A stretch of DNA of 64,000 bases from CAADGU01 sp035444285 (GCA_035444285.1 DAOMOK010000001.1:248001-312000); one strand, 5' to 3'. Shown: positions 31,439 to 40,527, counted from the stretch's first letter. Translations and numbers: made by a program. Notes: generated by a model not told the origin, from the letters alone.

Positions 31439-34400
31439 ATGTCACGATACATAGCCACACGAGCCATCCGGGGTGCGAATGCCCTGGTGCATGAGGCGGA
31501 GGTGATGCTGCAACAGGCGTTGCGGGAGAAAAAGCCGGGTACACCGGTTTCTTTCCCCAACACGGCCTATTACCTGCCGCTGATTTATGGCATGACCGGG
31601 CAAAAAGTGGAGACGCTGGCCGATTTGCAGCCCGCGCTGGCTCACGCCCATGAACTGCTGCACCCGCTGCCTTCGGCGCAGAACTGGACGCCGTATTTGG
31701 GCGAAACGCTGGACAGCGGCATGGCCACGCTGATTGCCGCCGAAGTGATTGAGGCGATTCGATTTGTCTATGGCGCACAGCCGGAGTTGATGCCCGGTTT
31801 CCATTTGTCCGGCGGCACGGCTTTTACCAGCCCGGACAATGGCAAGGCTAAATTCACCAACGGTGACGGCCATTTGAACGGCCCCATTGACGATATTCAG
31901 TTGCGATCGTGGGGGATTCAGTTGGTAGACGGCCGTATGCCCGGATTCGCGGCTATTGTCGGCTGCGCCAAATCGAACGAGGTGGCCGTTAAACTGGTGC
32001 GGGAATTGCAGCGGCGCAACATTCTCACTTTTTTGTCGGGGAACGTGAACGGCCGTTCCATCATTCACCAACTGCACGAAGAAGGCGTGGAACTGGGCTA
32101 CGACACCTACACCGTGCCCTTTGGCACCGACACCCTCAGCGCCATTTATGCCCTCGGTTTTGCCACCCGGTCGGCGCTTACCTTTGGCGGGCTGAAAGCA
32201 GGGCAGGCGCGGGACATTTTGCTCTACAACAAGGAGCGCGTTTTTGCCTTTGTGCTGGCATTGGGCGAAGTGGACGATCTGAAATATGCAGCAGCGGCGG
32301 GGGCTATCAACTTTGGCTTCCCGGTTATTGCCGACACCGTCATTCCCGAAATTTTGCCCACCGGCGTGACCACCTACGAGCATGTGGTCAGTATGCCCTT
32401 CAACGAAATTCCGGGCGCGGATGATCTGGAGCGGGCGGAGCAGTTGGTGCAAAAGTGCATTGAGATTCGCGGCGTGAAGATCAAGATGACCGATGTGCCT
32501 GTGCCCGTGCCTTACGGTTCAGCGTTTGAAGGGGAAGTGGTGCGCAAAGCGGATATGCGCGTGGAGTTTGGCGGCCAACATTCCCGCTGTTTTGAATTCC
32601 TGACAATGGCCGATATGGCCACGCTCACCGACGGCAAAATTGAGATTGTCGGCCCCGATTTCAGCCAGATACCGGACAAGGGTTCGATGGATTTGGGCAT
32701 TGTGGTGCAGGTGGCGGGGCGGGAAATGCAGAAGGATTTTGAGCCGGTGCTGGAACGGCAAATTCATTATTTTGTAAATGGCGCGTCCGGGGTGCAGCAC
32801 ATTGGGCAGCGGGATATTGCCTGGATTCGCCTGTCGCAGGCGGCGGTGGATAAGGGCTTTGACCTGACCCATTTTGGCAAAATTTTGCACGCTCGTTTCC
32901 ATGCTGATTTTGGCGCGATTGTGGACAAGGTGCAGGTGACGCTGTATACCGACCCGGCGGCGCTGGCCGAGTGGCTGGCGCAGGCGCGGGAGGCGTACAG
33001 CTTCCGCAACCAGCGATTGGCCGATTTGACGGACACGGCCGTGAACGAATTCTACTCCTGTACCCTCTGCCAGAGTTTTGCCCCCGACCATGTGTGCATT
33101 GTCAGCCCGGAGCGGTTGGGTTTGTGCGGCGCGTATAACTGGCTGGACTGCAAGGCCAGCTTTAGCATCAATCCCACCGGCCCCAACCAGCCCATCAAAC
33201 TGGGTAAATTGCTTGATCCCGACGTGGGTTATTGGAGTGGTACGATTGATTATGCCCGTAAGGGGTCGCATGGGGCGGTGCAGAATGTGTCCATGTACAG
33301 CATCATGGAAAATCCGATGACGGCTTGTGGCTGTTTTGAGTGTATTGTCATGTACATCCCGGAAGTGGAAGGGGTGATGGTGGTCAGCCGTGAGGATGTA
33401 GGCATGACGCCGGCGGGCATGAAGTTCAGCACGTTGGCGGGTATGGCTGGCGGCGGCGTACAAACGCCGGGGGTGATGGGCGTGGGCAAGTATTACCTGG
33501 TCAGCCCCAAGTTTATTTCGGCCGATGGCGGTTTTAAGCGGGTGGTCTGGCTGAGCAAGGTGATCAAGGAGACGATGGCCGACGAGTTGCAGCATGTGGC
33601 CGAGCGGGAAGGTATCCCCGACCTGATTGACCGTATCGCTGACGGTGACAAGATTACGACGGTGGAACAGTTGACGGATTGGGTGGAGGAGGTGCATCAC
33701 CCGGTGCTGGATTTGGGGCCGATGGGCCGCGAACCGGCGGAGTTGCCGGAACCGGATGAGGAGTTGATGGCGCAGGCGACGGCCGTTGTCGAAGCCGCCA
33801 TGGCGAAAGAGTTATCCGCGAAGGACGCGAAGAGCGCGAAGGAAGAAGAAGCGGATTTATACGCAAAGGGAGCAAAGGACGCAGCCGGCGCAAAGCAAGA
33901 GGAAGTGGAAGAAGTGTCATTCCGAGCGGAGTCTTCGGAGCGAGGAATCTTGTACGAGCGGCCAACAAGAGGGGATTCCTCGGAAGATACTTCGGCAACC
34001 TCAGCACAGGCTCTCGGCATGACAATGGCACACCAGGAAACGAAGGAAGTCAAGTGGGAAGAAATACCAAAATCTGTGCCATCTGTGGAATCTGTGGATG
34101 CTTCTCAAACACAGGCCGAACTCCTGCAACAGGCGCAGGCGGCGGCATTGCGGCAGGCGCAGGCATTGCAGCAGGCGGCGGCGGAGGCGCTGCGGCAGGC
34201 GGAATTATTGGGGAAGGCACGCGAAATGGCCGCCCAACCGACTACTCCTGCCGAAGCGGTGGAAAGTTTGCGGCAGGCATTGACAGCCGCGTTGGGGGCA
34301 TTGGGTGGGACAGTTCCCCCGCCCGCCGCCGCGCCTCAGAAATCCGCCGAACCCCAGACATCCGTCATGCCCCAGACATCCGATTTTTTCAAAAAATCGG

Positions 34401-35518
34401 ATGTCTCTACCGCGCCTGTCGTGGAAGAATTACCCGTTATCACCAAAACGCCAGAGCCAGAAGCGCCACCACCACTCACGGATCACGCATCACGCATCAC
34501 GCATCACACCCCACCGCTTACCGACCACCGATTACCGATTACCGACAAACCCTGGCTGCCCGCCAACACCAAAACCCCACTCGCCAAAGAAAAATGGGCG
34601 GGCAAGGTGCGCGATATCACACTGGGGGCGACAGCGGCGCAGGGCGGCACACGGACGAAAACAGTGACGGTGGGCGGCGAGACGGCCATGCCATTCCTGG
34701 ATTTTGAAGGGGTGATGCCCCATCCGCCGGTCATTGCCGTGGAAATACGCGACCGCAAGCCAGAAGATTGGTCGCCGCTGCTGCTGGAGGCGTGGGGCGA
34801 GGTGATGAATGACCCGGCGCGGTGGGCGCAGGCGGCGGAGAAAGCGGGCGCGACGCTGATTCAGTTATCATTGGGGTTGGAGAATGGGGCAGACACGGCC
34901 GTTGCCACCGTCCGCACTGTTTTACAAGCCACCGGCTTACCCCTGATTGTGGTTGGGCCGGGCCAGGCGGACAAAGACAATGAACTGCTGGTGCCCATTG
35001 CCGACGCTTTCAAGGGCGAACGGCTGGCGCTAGGCATTTGCGAAGACAAAAACTACCGCACCATCGTCGCCAGCGCCATGGCCAATGACCACCTGGTGAT
35101 TGCCCGCACGGCCATGGATGTGAACCTGGCCAAACAGCTCAACATCCTCATTAGCGACATGGGCTTGCCGCTGGATCGGGTGATTATGGACCCGACCACC
35201 GGGGCGCTGGGCTACGGCTTTGAGTACGGCTACTCGGTGATGGAGCGGCTGCGGCTGGCGGCGCTGCAAGGCGATAGCATGACCCAACTGCCGATGATGG
35301 TCACACCCGGTGAAGAAGCGTGGAAAACCAAAGAAGCCAAAGTGGGTGTTGGCGTCCCGGCGTCCTGGGGCGACTGGCAAGAACGGGCGATTACGTGGGA
35401 AACGGTCACGGCCGTCATGCTCATCGAATCCGGCGCCAACATCCTCACCCTGCGCCACCCGGAGACGGTACGGCGAGTGGGGGTGGCGATTGGTGAGTTA
35501 ACGGGGAAAAGATCGTAA
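31439..35518 (+). CDS. acsB: Fused acetyl-CoA synthase (AcsB) and corrinoid protein small subunit (AcsD)
   Basis: 1359 aa in one open frame. Residues 1-780 are bacterial acetyl-CoA synthase, including the N-terminal CODH-binding domain; the A-cluster cysteines are in CTLCQSFAPDHVC and LGLCGAYNWLDC (about 540-565) and the distal-nickel CGC in TACGCFECI (about 629). Residues about 1050-1359 match AcsD/CdhD, the TIM-barrel small subunit of the corrinoid iron-sulfur protein (WAGKVRDITLGA, VIMDPTTGALGYGFEYGYS). These are normally separate proteins. The linker of about 260 residues is Ala/Gln-rich and largely encoded by genomic repeats. Good SD (GGAGG). Expected activity: acetyl-CoA assembly from CO, methyl-corrinoid and CoA. 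No frameshift is visible. Confidence 0.92.
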   Translation: MSRYIATRAIRGANALVHEAEVMLQQALREKKPGTPVSFPNTAYYLPLIYGMTGQKVETLADLQPALAHAHELLHPLPSAQNWTPYLGETLDSGMATLIAAEVIEAIRFVYGAQPELMPGFHLSGGTAFTSPDNGKAKFTNGDGHLNGPIDDIQLRSWGIQLVDGRMPGFAAIVGCAKSNEVAVKLVRELQRRNILTFLSGNVNGRSIIHQLHEEGVELGYDTYTVPFGTDTLSAIYALGFATRSALTFGGLKAGQARDILLYNKERVFAFVLALGEVDDLKYAAAAGAINFGFPVIADTVIPEILPTGVTTYEHVVSMPFNEIPGADDLERAEQLVQKCIEIRGVKIKMTDVPVPVPYGSAFEGEVVRKADMRVEFGGQHSRCFEFLTMADMATLTDGKIEIVGPDFSQIPDKGSMDLGIVVQVAGREMQKDFEPVLERQIHYFVNGASGVQHIGQRDIAWIRLSQAAVDKGFDLTHFGKILHARFHADFGAIVDKVQVTLYTDPAALAEWLAQAREAYSFRNQRLADLTDTAVNEFYSCTLCQSFAPDHVCIVSPERLGLCGAYNWLDCKASFSINPTGPNQPIKLGKLLDPDVGYWSGTIDYARKGSHGAVQNVSMYSIMENPMTACGCFECIVMYIPEVEGVMVVSREDVGMTPAGMKFSTLAGMAGGGVQTPGVMGVGKYYLVSPKFISADGGFKRVVWLSKVIKETMADELQHVAEREGIPDLIDRIADGDKITTVEQLTDWVEEVHHPVLDLGPMGREPAELPEPDEELMAQATAVVEAAMAKELSAKDAKSAKEEEADLYAKGAKDAAGAKQEEVEEVSFRAESSERGILYERPTRGDSSEDTSATSAQALGMTMAHQETKEVKWEEIPKSVPSVESVDASQTQAELLQQAQAAALRQAQALQQAAAEALRQAELLGKAREMAAQPTTPAEAVESLRQALTAALGALGGTVPPPAAAPQKSAEPQTSVMPQTSDFFKKSDVSTAPVVEELPVITKTPEPEAPPPLTDHASRITHHTPPLTDHRLPITDKPWLPANTKTPLAKEKWAGKVRDITLGATAAQGGTRTKTVTVGGETAMPFLDFEGVMPHPPVIAVEIRDRKPEDWSPLLLEAWGEVMNDPARWAQAAEKAGATLIQLSLGLENGADTAVATVRTVLQATGLPLIVVGPGQADKDNELLVPIADAFKGERLALGICEDKNYRTIVASAMANDHLVIARTAMDVNLAKQLNILISDMGLPLDRVIMDPTTGALGYGFEYGYSVMERLRLAALQGDSMTQLPMMVTPGEEAWKTKEAKVGVGVPASWGDWQERAITWETVTAVMLIESGANILTLRHPETVRRVGVAIGELTGKRS
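33815..33910. repeat. GCGAAGGACGCGAAGAGCGC-type tandem repeat in the acsBD linker
   Basis: Purine-rich units (gcgaaggac, gcgaagagc, gcaaaggga, gcaaaggac) are translated as lysine/alanine/glutamate-rich linker (ELSAKDAKSAKEEE). Confidence 0.65.
33917..34025. repeat. GTCATTCCGAGC hairpin-type repeat in the acsBD linker
   Basis: Begins GTCATTCCGAGCGGAGTC and ends CTCGGCATGAC; internal GGAATC and GATTCC are also inverted. Read in frame as SFRAESSERGILYERPTRG and following residues. Confidence 0.7.
34374..34406. repeat. AGACATCCGATTTTTT hairpin in frame
   Basis: 16-bp perfect arms with a 1-nt loop, 33 nt in all, so it adds exactly 11 codons to the linker. A second copy forms the 3' end of acsV (39536-39568). 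Confidence 0.9.
34478..34554. repeat. Period-7 arrays in frame in the acsBD linker
   Basis: CATCACG units followed by CCGATTA units, translated as DHASRITHH and TDHRLPITD. The unit types match the array inside the gene at 12709-12777. Confidence 0.9.
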
Positions 35519-35605
35519 TCCGTAACCCGTGAACCGTAATCCGTGAGCTGTTAGATGACACGGTTGGGATTACGGATAACGGAATACGGAATACGGATAA
35601 CGGAG
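35516..35605. repeat. Period-7 inverted array (cgtaatc / attacgg)
   Basis: CGTAATCCGTAACCCGTGAACC then GGGATTACGGATAACGGAATACGG, between acsBD and acsC. The acsC frame stays open through part of it. Confidence 0.85.
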
Positions 35606-35611
35606 AAAAAC

Positions 35612-36949
35612 ATGGCTCTCTCAGGCATTCAAATATACAAACTGCTGCCGCAGACGAATTGTAAGGAGTGTGGTTTTCCCACCTGTCTGGCGTTTGCCAT
35701 GAAGCTGGCAGCGAAACAGGTGGAATTGTCGCTCTGCCCGACGGTGAGCGAAGCGGCGAAGGCGCAGCTATCGGAAGCGGCCGCGCCTCCTGTGCGGCCG
35801 ATTGCGCTGAAATCGAACGGCTATGAGGTATTGTCCGGCAATGAAGTGGCGCTGTTCCGGCACGAAAAACGTTTTTTCAGTCCCACCGGTCTATTTTTTC
35901 GTGTCTATGATGATGAACCGGCCGAGGAGATAAAGCGGAAGGTCACGGCCGTAGCCAACTACGCGGTGGATTATGTGGGCATTGACCTGAAATGGGACGG
36001 TATGGCCGTGCAGGCGCGGGGTGGGGATTTTGTAGCGGCGGTCACGACCGTGCGCGCCATTACCCATCTGCCCCTCATCCTCATCGGCGAACCAGAGGCT
36101 CTCAGACCGGCGCTGGCCCAACTGGGCGATGGTAAGCTACTGCTGGCCTTTGCTACCGCCGACAACTGGCAGGCGATGGCCGAACTGGCCAAAACCCGGC
36201 AGGCGGCGATGGCGGTGCAGGCGGAAACGCTGGATGAGATGGCCGGGTTGACGGAGAAGGTGAAGGCGGCCGGCGTGGATGACATTGTCATTTGCCCGGC
36301 GCAGCGTGGGCTGCACGGTACACTGACGGCCAACAGCACGGCGCGGCGCATGGCGCTCAAACAGACCTTCCGCGCCCTGGGTTATCCCATCCTCAACATT
36401 CCCGGCGACGCGCCGACGCCGGAGATGGAAACCATCTGGGCGGCGCAGGCCATTGGCAAATATGGCAGTTTTATCATCCTCGATCATTTTGCCCCGGAGA
36501 CGGCCTACCCTTTGCTGGCGCTGCGCCAGAACATTTACACCGACCCGCAAAAACCGATCCAGGTGCAGCCCGGCCTGTACGAGATCAACAATCCCGGCCC
36601 GGAAGACCCGGTGCTGGTGACCACCAATTTCTCCATCACCTATTTCAGCGTGAAGAACGAGGTGGAGAGCGCCGGTCTGCCCGCCTGGCTGCTGGTGACG
36701 GAGTCGGAAGGAATGAGTGTGCTGACGGCATGGGCGGCGGGCAAATTTGACGCCGAACGCATTGCCAAAGATGTGAAGCGGTTCAATGTGGCCGACAAGG
36801 TGAGCGGTAAAGGCAAACGCCTGGTGCTGCCAGGGCACACGGCCGTGCTCTCCGGCGAAGTGGAAAGTGAACTGCCCGACTGGGAAGTAAAGGTCGGCCC
36901 GCGTGAAGCGGTGGACGTGCCCAAGTTTATGAAGCAGGTATTGGCGTGA
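35612..36949 (+). CDS. acsC: Corrinoid iron-sulfur protein large subunit
   Basis: 445 aa, the usual size. The N-terminal [4Fe-4S] motif is C-K-E-C-G-F-P-T-C with an upstream Cys (QTNCKECGFPTC), which reduces Co(II) to Co(I). The central TIM barrel and the C-terminal B12-binding region follow, with TNFSITYFSVKNEVESAGLPAWLL typical of CdhE/AcsC. It carries the methyl group from methyl-THF to acetyl-CoA synthase, paired with the AcsD part of the preceding fusion. The start after GGAGAAAAAC was chosen over a longer frame encoded by the intergenic array. Confidence 0.95.
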   Translation: MALSGIQIYKLLPQTNCKECGFPTCLAFAMKLAAKQVELSLCPTVSEAAKAQLSEAAAPPVRPIALKSNGYEVLSGNEVALFRHEKRFFSPTGLFFRVYDDEPAEEIKRKVTAVANYAVDYVGIDLKWDGMAVQARGGDFVAAVTTVRAITHLPLILIGEPEALRPALAQLGDGKLLLAFATADNWQAMAELAKTRQAAMAVQAETLDEMAGLTEKVKAAGVDDIVICPAQRGLHGTLTANSTARRMALKQTFRALGYPILNIPGDAPTPEMETIWAAQAIGKYGSFIILDHFAPETAYPLLALRQNIYTDPQKPIQVQPGLYEINNPGPEDPVLVTTNFSITYFSVKNEVESAGLPAWLLVTESEGMSVLTAWAAGKFDAERIAKDVKRFNVADKVSGKGKRLVLPGHTAVLSGEVESELPDWEVKVGPREAVDVPKFMKQVLA

Positions 36950-37007
36950 TGCGTGATGCATGACCCGTGAGAATTGTTTTACGCATCACGTATCACGCAT
37001 CACGAAA
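36947..37007. repeat. Period-7 inverted array (cgtgatg / catcacg)
   Basis: GCGTGATGCGTGATGCATGACC then ACGCATCACGTATCACGCATCACG. The left end includes the acsC stop codon. Confidence 0.85.
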
Positions 37008-37013
37008 AAACTT

Positions 37014-37484
37014 ATGAGCAACTTTAACGAATTAGCAAACGAATTTCTTTCACAAAAGAGGATTGCCGTGGCCGGCGTTTCACGCGATGAGAAGCAGACG
37101 GCAAACCTGATTTACAAAGCATTTCAAAATAAGGGGTATGAGGTGTTTGCCGTCAATCCCAACATGTCGGCCATGTCTGCGGGCGACCCCTGTTACCCTA
37201 ACGTGCAGGCGGTACCGGGTGGTGTGGATGGCATGATGATTGTCACCAGCCCGGCGGTGACGGAACAGGTGGTGCAGGATTGTGTAGCCGCCCATGTGCC
37301 CCGTGTGTGGATGCACAACAATACTTTCGGCGGCACGAGTGTATCAGATAAGGCAACGGCCGTGTGCCGTGAAAACAATATCGTCGTCATTGACGGCGGC
37401 TGCCCGTTGATGTTCTTCGACATTGGTCACAAGTGCATGAAATGGGTCTTGGGCGCGATGGGCAGGCTGCCGCAGGGGCAGTAA
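37014..37484 (+). CDS. CoA-binding (Rossmann) domain protein
   Basis: 156 aa with the CoA-binding fold of the succinyl-CoA synthetase alpha/YccU type: RIAVAGVSRDEKQTANLIYKAF, then GYEVFAVNPN and VDGMMIVTSPAVTEQVV. Near the end lies a Cys-rich stretch (CPLMFFDIGHKCMKW). It may sense or deliver CoA or bind a nucleotide. Within the CODH/ACS gene run, a CoA-related role is plausible, but that is context only. The preceding 18 codons of open frame come from the repeat and are excluded. Confidence 0.7.
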   Translation: MSNFNELANEFLSQKRIAVAGVSRDEKQTANLIYKAFQNKGYEVFAVNPNMSAMSAGDPCYPNVQAVPGGVDGMMIVTSPAVTEQVVQDCVAAHVPRVWMHNNTFGGTSVSDKATAVCRENNIVVIDGGCPLMFFDIGHKCMKWVLGAMGRLPQGQ

Positions 37485-37557
37485 TCGGTAATCGGTGAAC
37501 GGTAATCGGTTTTGCCACCGATTACTGATAACCGATAACCGATAACCGATTACCGAA
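37483..37557. repeat. Period-7 inverted array (aatcggt / accgatt)
   Basis: GTAATCGGTGAACGGTAATCGG, then CCGATTACTGATAACCGATAACC, ending 3 bp before the acsV ATG. Confidence 0.9.
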
Positions 37558-37560
37558 AAT

Positions 37561-39570
37561 ATGGCCGAATTTACCGTTTCATTCGATGGGTTTGGCCCGG
37601 TTCAGGTACCAGGCGGTACGCTGCTGACGGAAGCAGCGGTGCGTGCCGGTGTGCAGATTGCCCAACCCTGTGGCGGGCAGGGGCGCTGTGGCCGCTGCGC
37701 CGTGCAGGTCCAAAATGGTGGGGTGCGGCGGCGCAGTACGCTGCGGTTGTCGGCGGCGGATGTGGCTGCCGGGTATGCGTTGGCCTGCCAGGCGGTGGTG
37801 GAAGGGGATGCTCAGGTCATGGTGCCTACCCAGGAGACACTAGACCGTACCCTGACGACGGATCGCACGGCGGCGGAAGTGGCCGTGCCCGCCGGGTATG
37901 ACCCGCAGCGTGACCAATCCATACAACGCATTTACCTGACGCTGCCGCCGCCAAGTTTAGATGATCAACGGGATGATTGGAGCCGCCTGTTAACGGCCGT
38001 GCGTACCCAAACCGGTCTCGAAAATCTGCAAATTTCCCTGCCTCTCCTGCGGCAGATTGGTTCTGTGCTGCGGGCGGGAGAGTGGCGGGTGACGGCCGTA
38101 CTGAATACCGATAACGGATTACGAAATACGGCCACACTGCTCACCCTCCTCCCTGGTCACACCGAAACACCGCTTTTAGGTCTGGCGATAGACATCGGCA
38201 CGACCACCGTCAGCGTCTGGCTGGTGGATTTGTTCAGCGGCGAGGTGTTGGCGCAGGCGGCCGAATATAACCGGCAAATTCGCTGCGGCGAGGATGTGAT
38301 TTCCCGCGTCATTTTTGCCAGCAAAAACAACGGGCAGGCGGAACTGCGCCAGTTGGTTTTGCAAAGCATCAATACGCTGATTGAGCGGGTGGTGCAGAAG
38401 GGGGCGAGAAAAGGAGACGGGGAGATTGAGAGATTGGGAGATTTAGTCTCTGAACCTCTCAATCTCCCAATCTCCCAATCTCAAATCCTCAAAGCCACCA
38501 TTGTCGGCAACAGCATTATGATGCACCTGCTGTTGGGCATTCCGGCGGAGAGTATTCGCTTGAGTCCGTTTGTCACGGCCGTGAACCATCCGCCCACTCT
38601 CACCGCCGCCGAAGTAGGTCTGGACATGCACCCGGCGGCGACGGTGCTTTGTCTGCCAGGGGTTGCCAGCTACGTGGGCGCAGACATCACCGCCGGCGTA
38701 TTGTCCTCCGGGCTAGATGATGCGCTGCCGGTCAGCCTGTTTATGGACATCGGCACCAATGGCGAGATTGTGCTGGGCGGCCGGGATTGGGTGGTGACGT
38801 GCGCCTGTTCCGCCGGGCCGGCCTTTGAAGGGGCGGGCGTGCAGGACGGAATGCGCGCCACCAGAGGGGCCATTGAAGAAGTTTGGATTGACGGCCGTAC
38901 CGCCGAACCCACCTGGCGTGTCATTGGCAATGAAAAACCGCGCGGTCTGTGTGGCAGCGGCCTCATCTCCCTGCTGGCCGAAATGTTCCTGACCGGGGTG
39001 GTTGATAAGGGCGGCCATTTGAACCAGCATTTGGGCACGAACCGCGTCCGCCAGGGAGAGAATGGCCCTGAATATGTGGTGGCCTGGGCAAATGAGACGT
39101 GGCACGGCCGTGACATCACCATTACCCATGTGGACATTGACAACCTGATTCGGGCCAAAGCGGCTGTGTATGCCGGGATTTCGGTGCTGGCCGACAGTGT
39201 GGGCGTACCGCTGGAAACAGTGGAGCAGGTATTAATCGGCGGTTCATTTGGCAAATACATCAACGTGGAGAAGGGCGTCCAGATTGGGTTGCTGCCGGAT
39301 GCACCCTGGGAGAATTTTAAGTTTTTGGGGAATACGGCCGTGTTGGGTGCCTATTATGCCCTGCTCAGCCAGACTGCCCAACAGCGCATCAGCGATATTG
39401 CCGCCCGCATGACCTACATCGAACTCTCGGCCGACAACAGTTTTTATGAGGCGTTTACCTCGGCCCTGTTCCTGCCGCATACCGAAATGGAAAGGTTTCC
39501 CTCGGTGACGCAGGGGGTGGAGGTGGTAGATGGAGAGACATCCGATTTTTTGAAAAAATCGGATGTCTGA
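37561..39570 (+). CDS. acsV: Reductive activator of the corrinoid protein (RACo), ASKHA ATPase with [2Fe-2S]
   Basis: 669 aa. The N-terminal plant-type ferredoxin motif PCGGQGRCGRCAVQV, with a further Cys in ALACQAV, holds a [2Fe-2S] cluster. The ASKHA ATPase part has LGLAIDIGTTTVSVWLVDL, LFMDIGTNGEIVLGG and LIGGSFGKYINVEKG. RACo uses ATP to return inactive Co(II) corrinoid to Co(I). Two intergenic-type repeats lie in frame (around residues 180-190 and at 38421-38483, residues about 287-307), and the stop codon lies in a third. It sits between acsC/CoA-binding and acsE, fitting its client. Confidence 0.9.
   Translation: MAEFTVSFDGFGPVQVPGGTLLTEAAVRAGVQIAQPCGGQGRCGRCAVQVQNGGVRRRSTLRLSAADVAAGYALACQAVVEGDAQVMVPTQETLDRTLTTDRTAAEVAVPAGYDPQRDQSIQRIYLTLPPPSLDDQRDDWSRLLTAVRTQTGLENLQISLPLLRQIGSVLRAGEWRVTAVLNTDNGLRNTATLLTLLPGHTETPLLGLAIDIGTTTVSVWLVDLFSGEVLAQAAEYNRQIRCGEDVISRVIFASKNNGQAELRQLVLQSINTLIERVVQKGARKGDGEIERLGDLVSEPLNLPISQSQILKATIVGNSIMMHLLLGIPAESIRLSPFVTAVNHPPTLTAAEVGLDMHPAATVLCLPGVASYVGADITAGVLSSGLDDALPVSLFMDIGTNGEIVLGGRDWVVTCACSAGPAFEGAGVQDGMRATRGAIEEVWIDGRTAEPTWRVIGNEKPRGLCGSGLISLLAEMFLTGVVDKGGHLNQHLGTNRVRQGENGPEYVVAWANETWHGRDITITHVDIDNLIRAKAAVYAGISVLADSVGVPLETVEQVLIGGSFGKYINVEKGVQIGLLPDAPWENFKFLGNTAVLGAYYALLSQTAQQRISDIAARMTYIELSADNSFYEAFTSALFLPHTEMERFPSVTQGVEVVDGETSDFLKKSDV
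38421..38483. repeat. Period-7 inverted array in frame inside acsV
   Basis: GAGATTGAGAGATTGGGAGA then CTCTCAATCTCCCAATCTCC. 63 nt, translated as EIERLGDLVSEPLNLPISQSQ within the ATPase part. Confidence 0.9.
39536..39568. repeat. AGACATCCGATTTTTT hairpin at the acsV 3' end
   Basis: 16-bp perfect arms, second copy of the element in the acsBD linker. It encodes the C-terminal TSDFLKKSDV and provides the TGA stop. Placement just before acsE could also act on the mRNA. Confidence 0.9.
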
Positions 39571-39586
39571 CGCAAAGGAGAAAGCT

Positions 39587-40522
39587 ATGTACATAATTGG
39601 CGAGAACATTCACATCATTTCGGCACATGTTAAAGAGGCGCTTAAAGAGCGGAACGGCCGTTTCTTTCAAGATTTAGCCGTGTCTCAGGTGGCAGCCGGG
39701 GCCAACGCCCTCGACCTGAACCTGGGGCCGCGCAAAGCAGATGGTGAAGAGATATTCCCCTGGATGGTGGGGCTGATGGAAGAAGTGGTGGATGTGCCGC
39801 TTTGTTTCGACAGCACCAACATCGTGGGCATTGAAGCCGGGCTGAAAAGGGTAACAAAGGCGCAGCCCATCATCAACTCCACTTCGGCCGAACCAGAACG
39901 GCTGGAAAAAGTACCGCTGATTGCCAAGCAGTACAACACCCGCCTGATCGCCCTGACGATGGGCAAAAGCGGCATCCCCGTCGCCGCCGATGAGCGGGTC
40001 AACATTGCTCTGGAATCGTTGATCCCCCGCGCTCTGGAGATTGATTTCCCCATCAGCGACCTGATTATTGATCCGCTGGTGCTGACGGTTTCCGGCTGCC
40101 AGGAATACTGCCCGCATCTGATTGAAGCGGTGCGTACCTTGCAGTATGCCTGGGACCCGCCGCCGCCCATTTCCGTGGGCCTGTCTAATGTGTCCAATGC
40201 CGTGCCCCGCGAAAATCGGCCGCTGATCAACCGGGTCTACTGCGCCATGCTTATGGGCGTGGGGCTGCAAATGATGATCGCCGACCCCTTTGACGAGCAG
40301 TTGAAGGAGGTGGTGCGGGTGATTGAGGAGCGGGATGGGGGCACGGCCGTGAACCGCCTCTACCTGTCCATCCACGACCACATCGCTAACATGGAAGAGC
40401 CGGACATCAACGACGTAGACCTCTACGACCCGGAACAGGCCGCTATCTGGAAAACGGTGGAAATTTTATTGAACAAAGTGATTTATGCCGATGCCTATTT
40501 ACAACAAGAGGCATTTGCTTGA
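39587..40522 (+). CDS. acsE: Methyltetrahydrofolate:corrinoid protein methyltransferase
   Basis: 311 aa, somewhat longer than the 262 of the Moorella enzyme, with the pterin-binding TIM barrel: MYIIGENIHI, then GANALDLNLGP, VPLCFDSTN, PIINSTSAEPERL, LTMGKSGIP and ISVGLSNVSNAVP. It moves the methyl group from CH3-THF to Co(I) of the AcsC/AcsD protein. SD AAAGGAGA lies 6 bp before the ATG. The extra C-terminal length (about 45 residues) is helical with no motif that I recognise. Confidence 0.93.
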   Translation: MYIIGENIHIISAHVKEALKERNGRFFQDLAVSQVAAGANALDLNLGPRKADGEEIFPWMVGLMEEVVDVPLCFDSTNIVGIEAGLKRVTKAQPIINSTSAEPERLEKVPLIAKQYNTRLIALTMGKSGIPVAADERVNIALESLIPRALEIDFPISDLIIDPLVLTVSGCQEYCPHLIEAVRTLQYAWDPPPPISVGLSNVSNAVPRENRPLINRVYCAMLMGVGLQMMIADPFDEQLKEVVRVIEERDGGTAVNRLYLSIHDHIANMEEPDINDVDLYDPEQAAIWKTVEILLNKVIYADAYLQQEAFA

Positions 40523-40527
40523 GGCTG

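Noticed and set aside
32519..33700. 393-codon minus-strand frame opposite acsBD
   Set aside because: Shadow of the A-cluster region of AcsB; no domain, His/Arg-rich composition typical of antisense frames.
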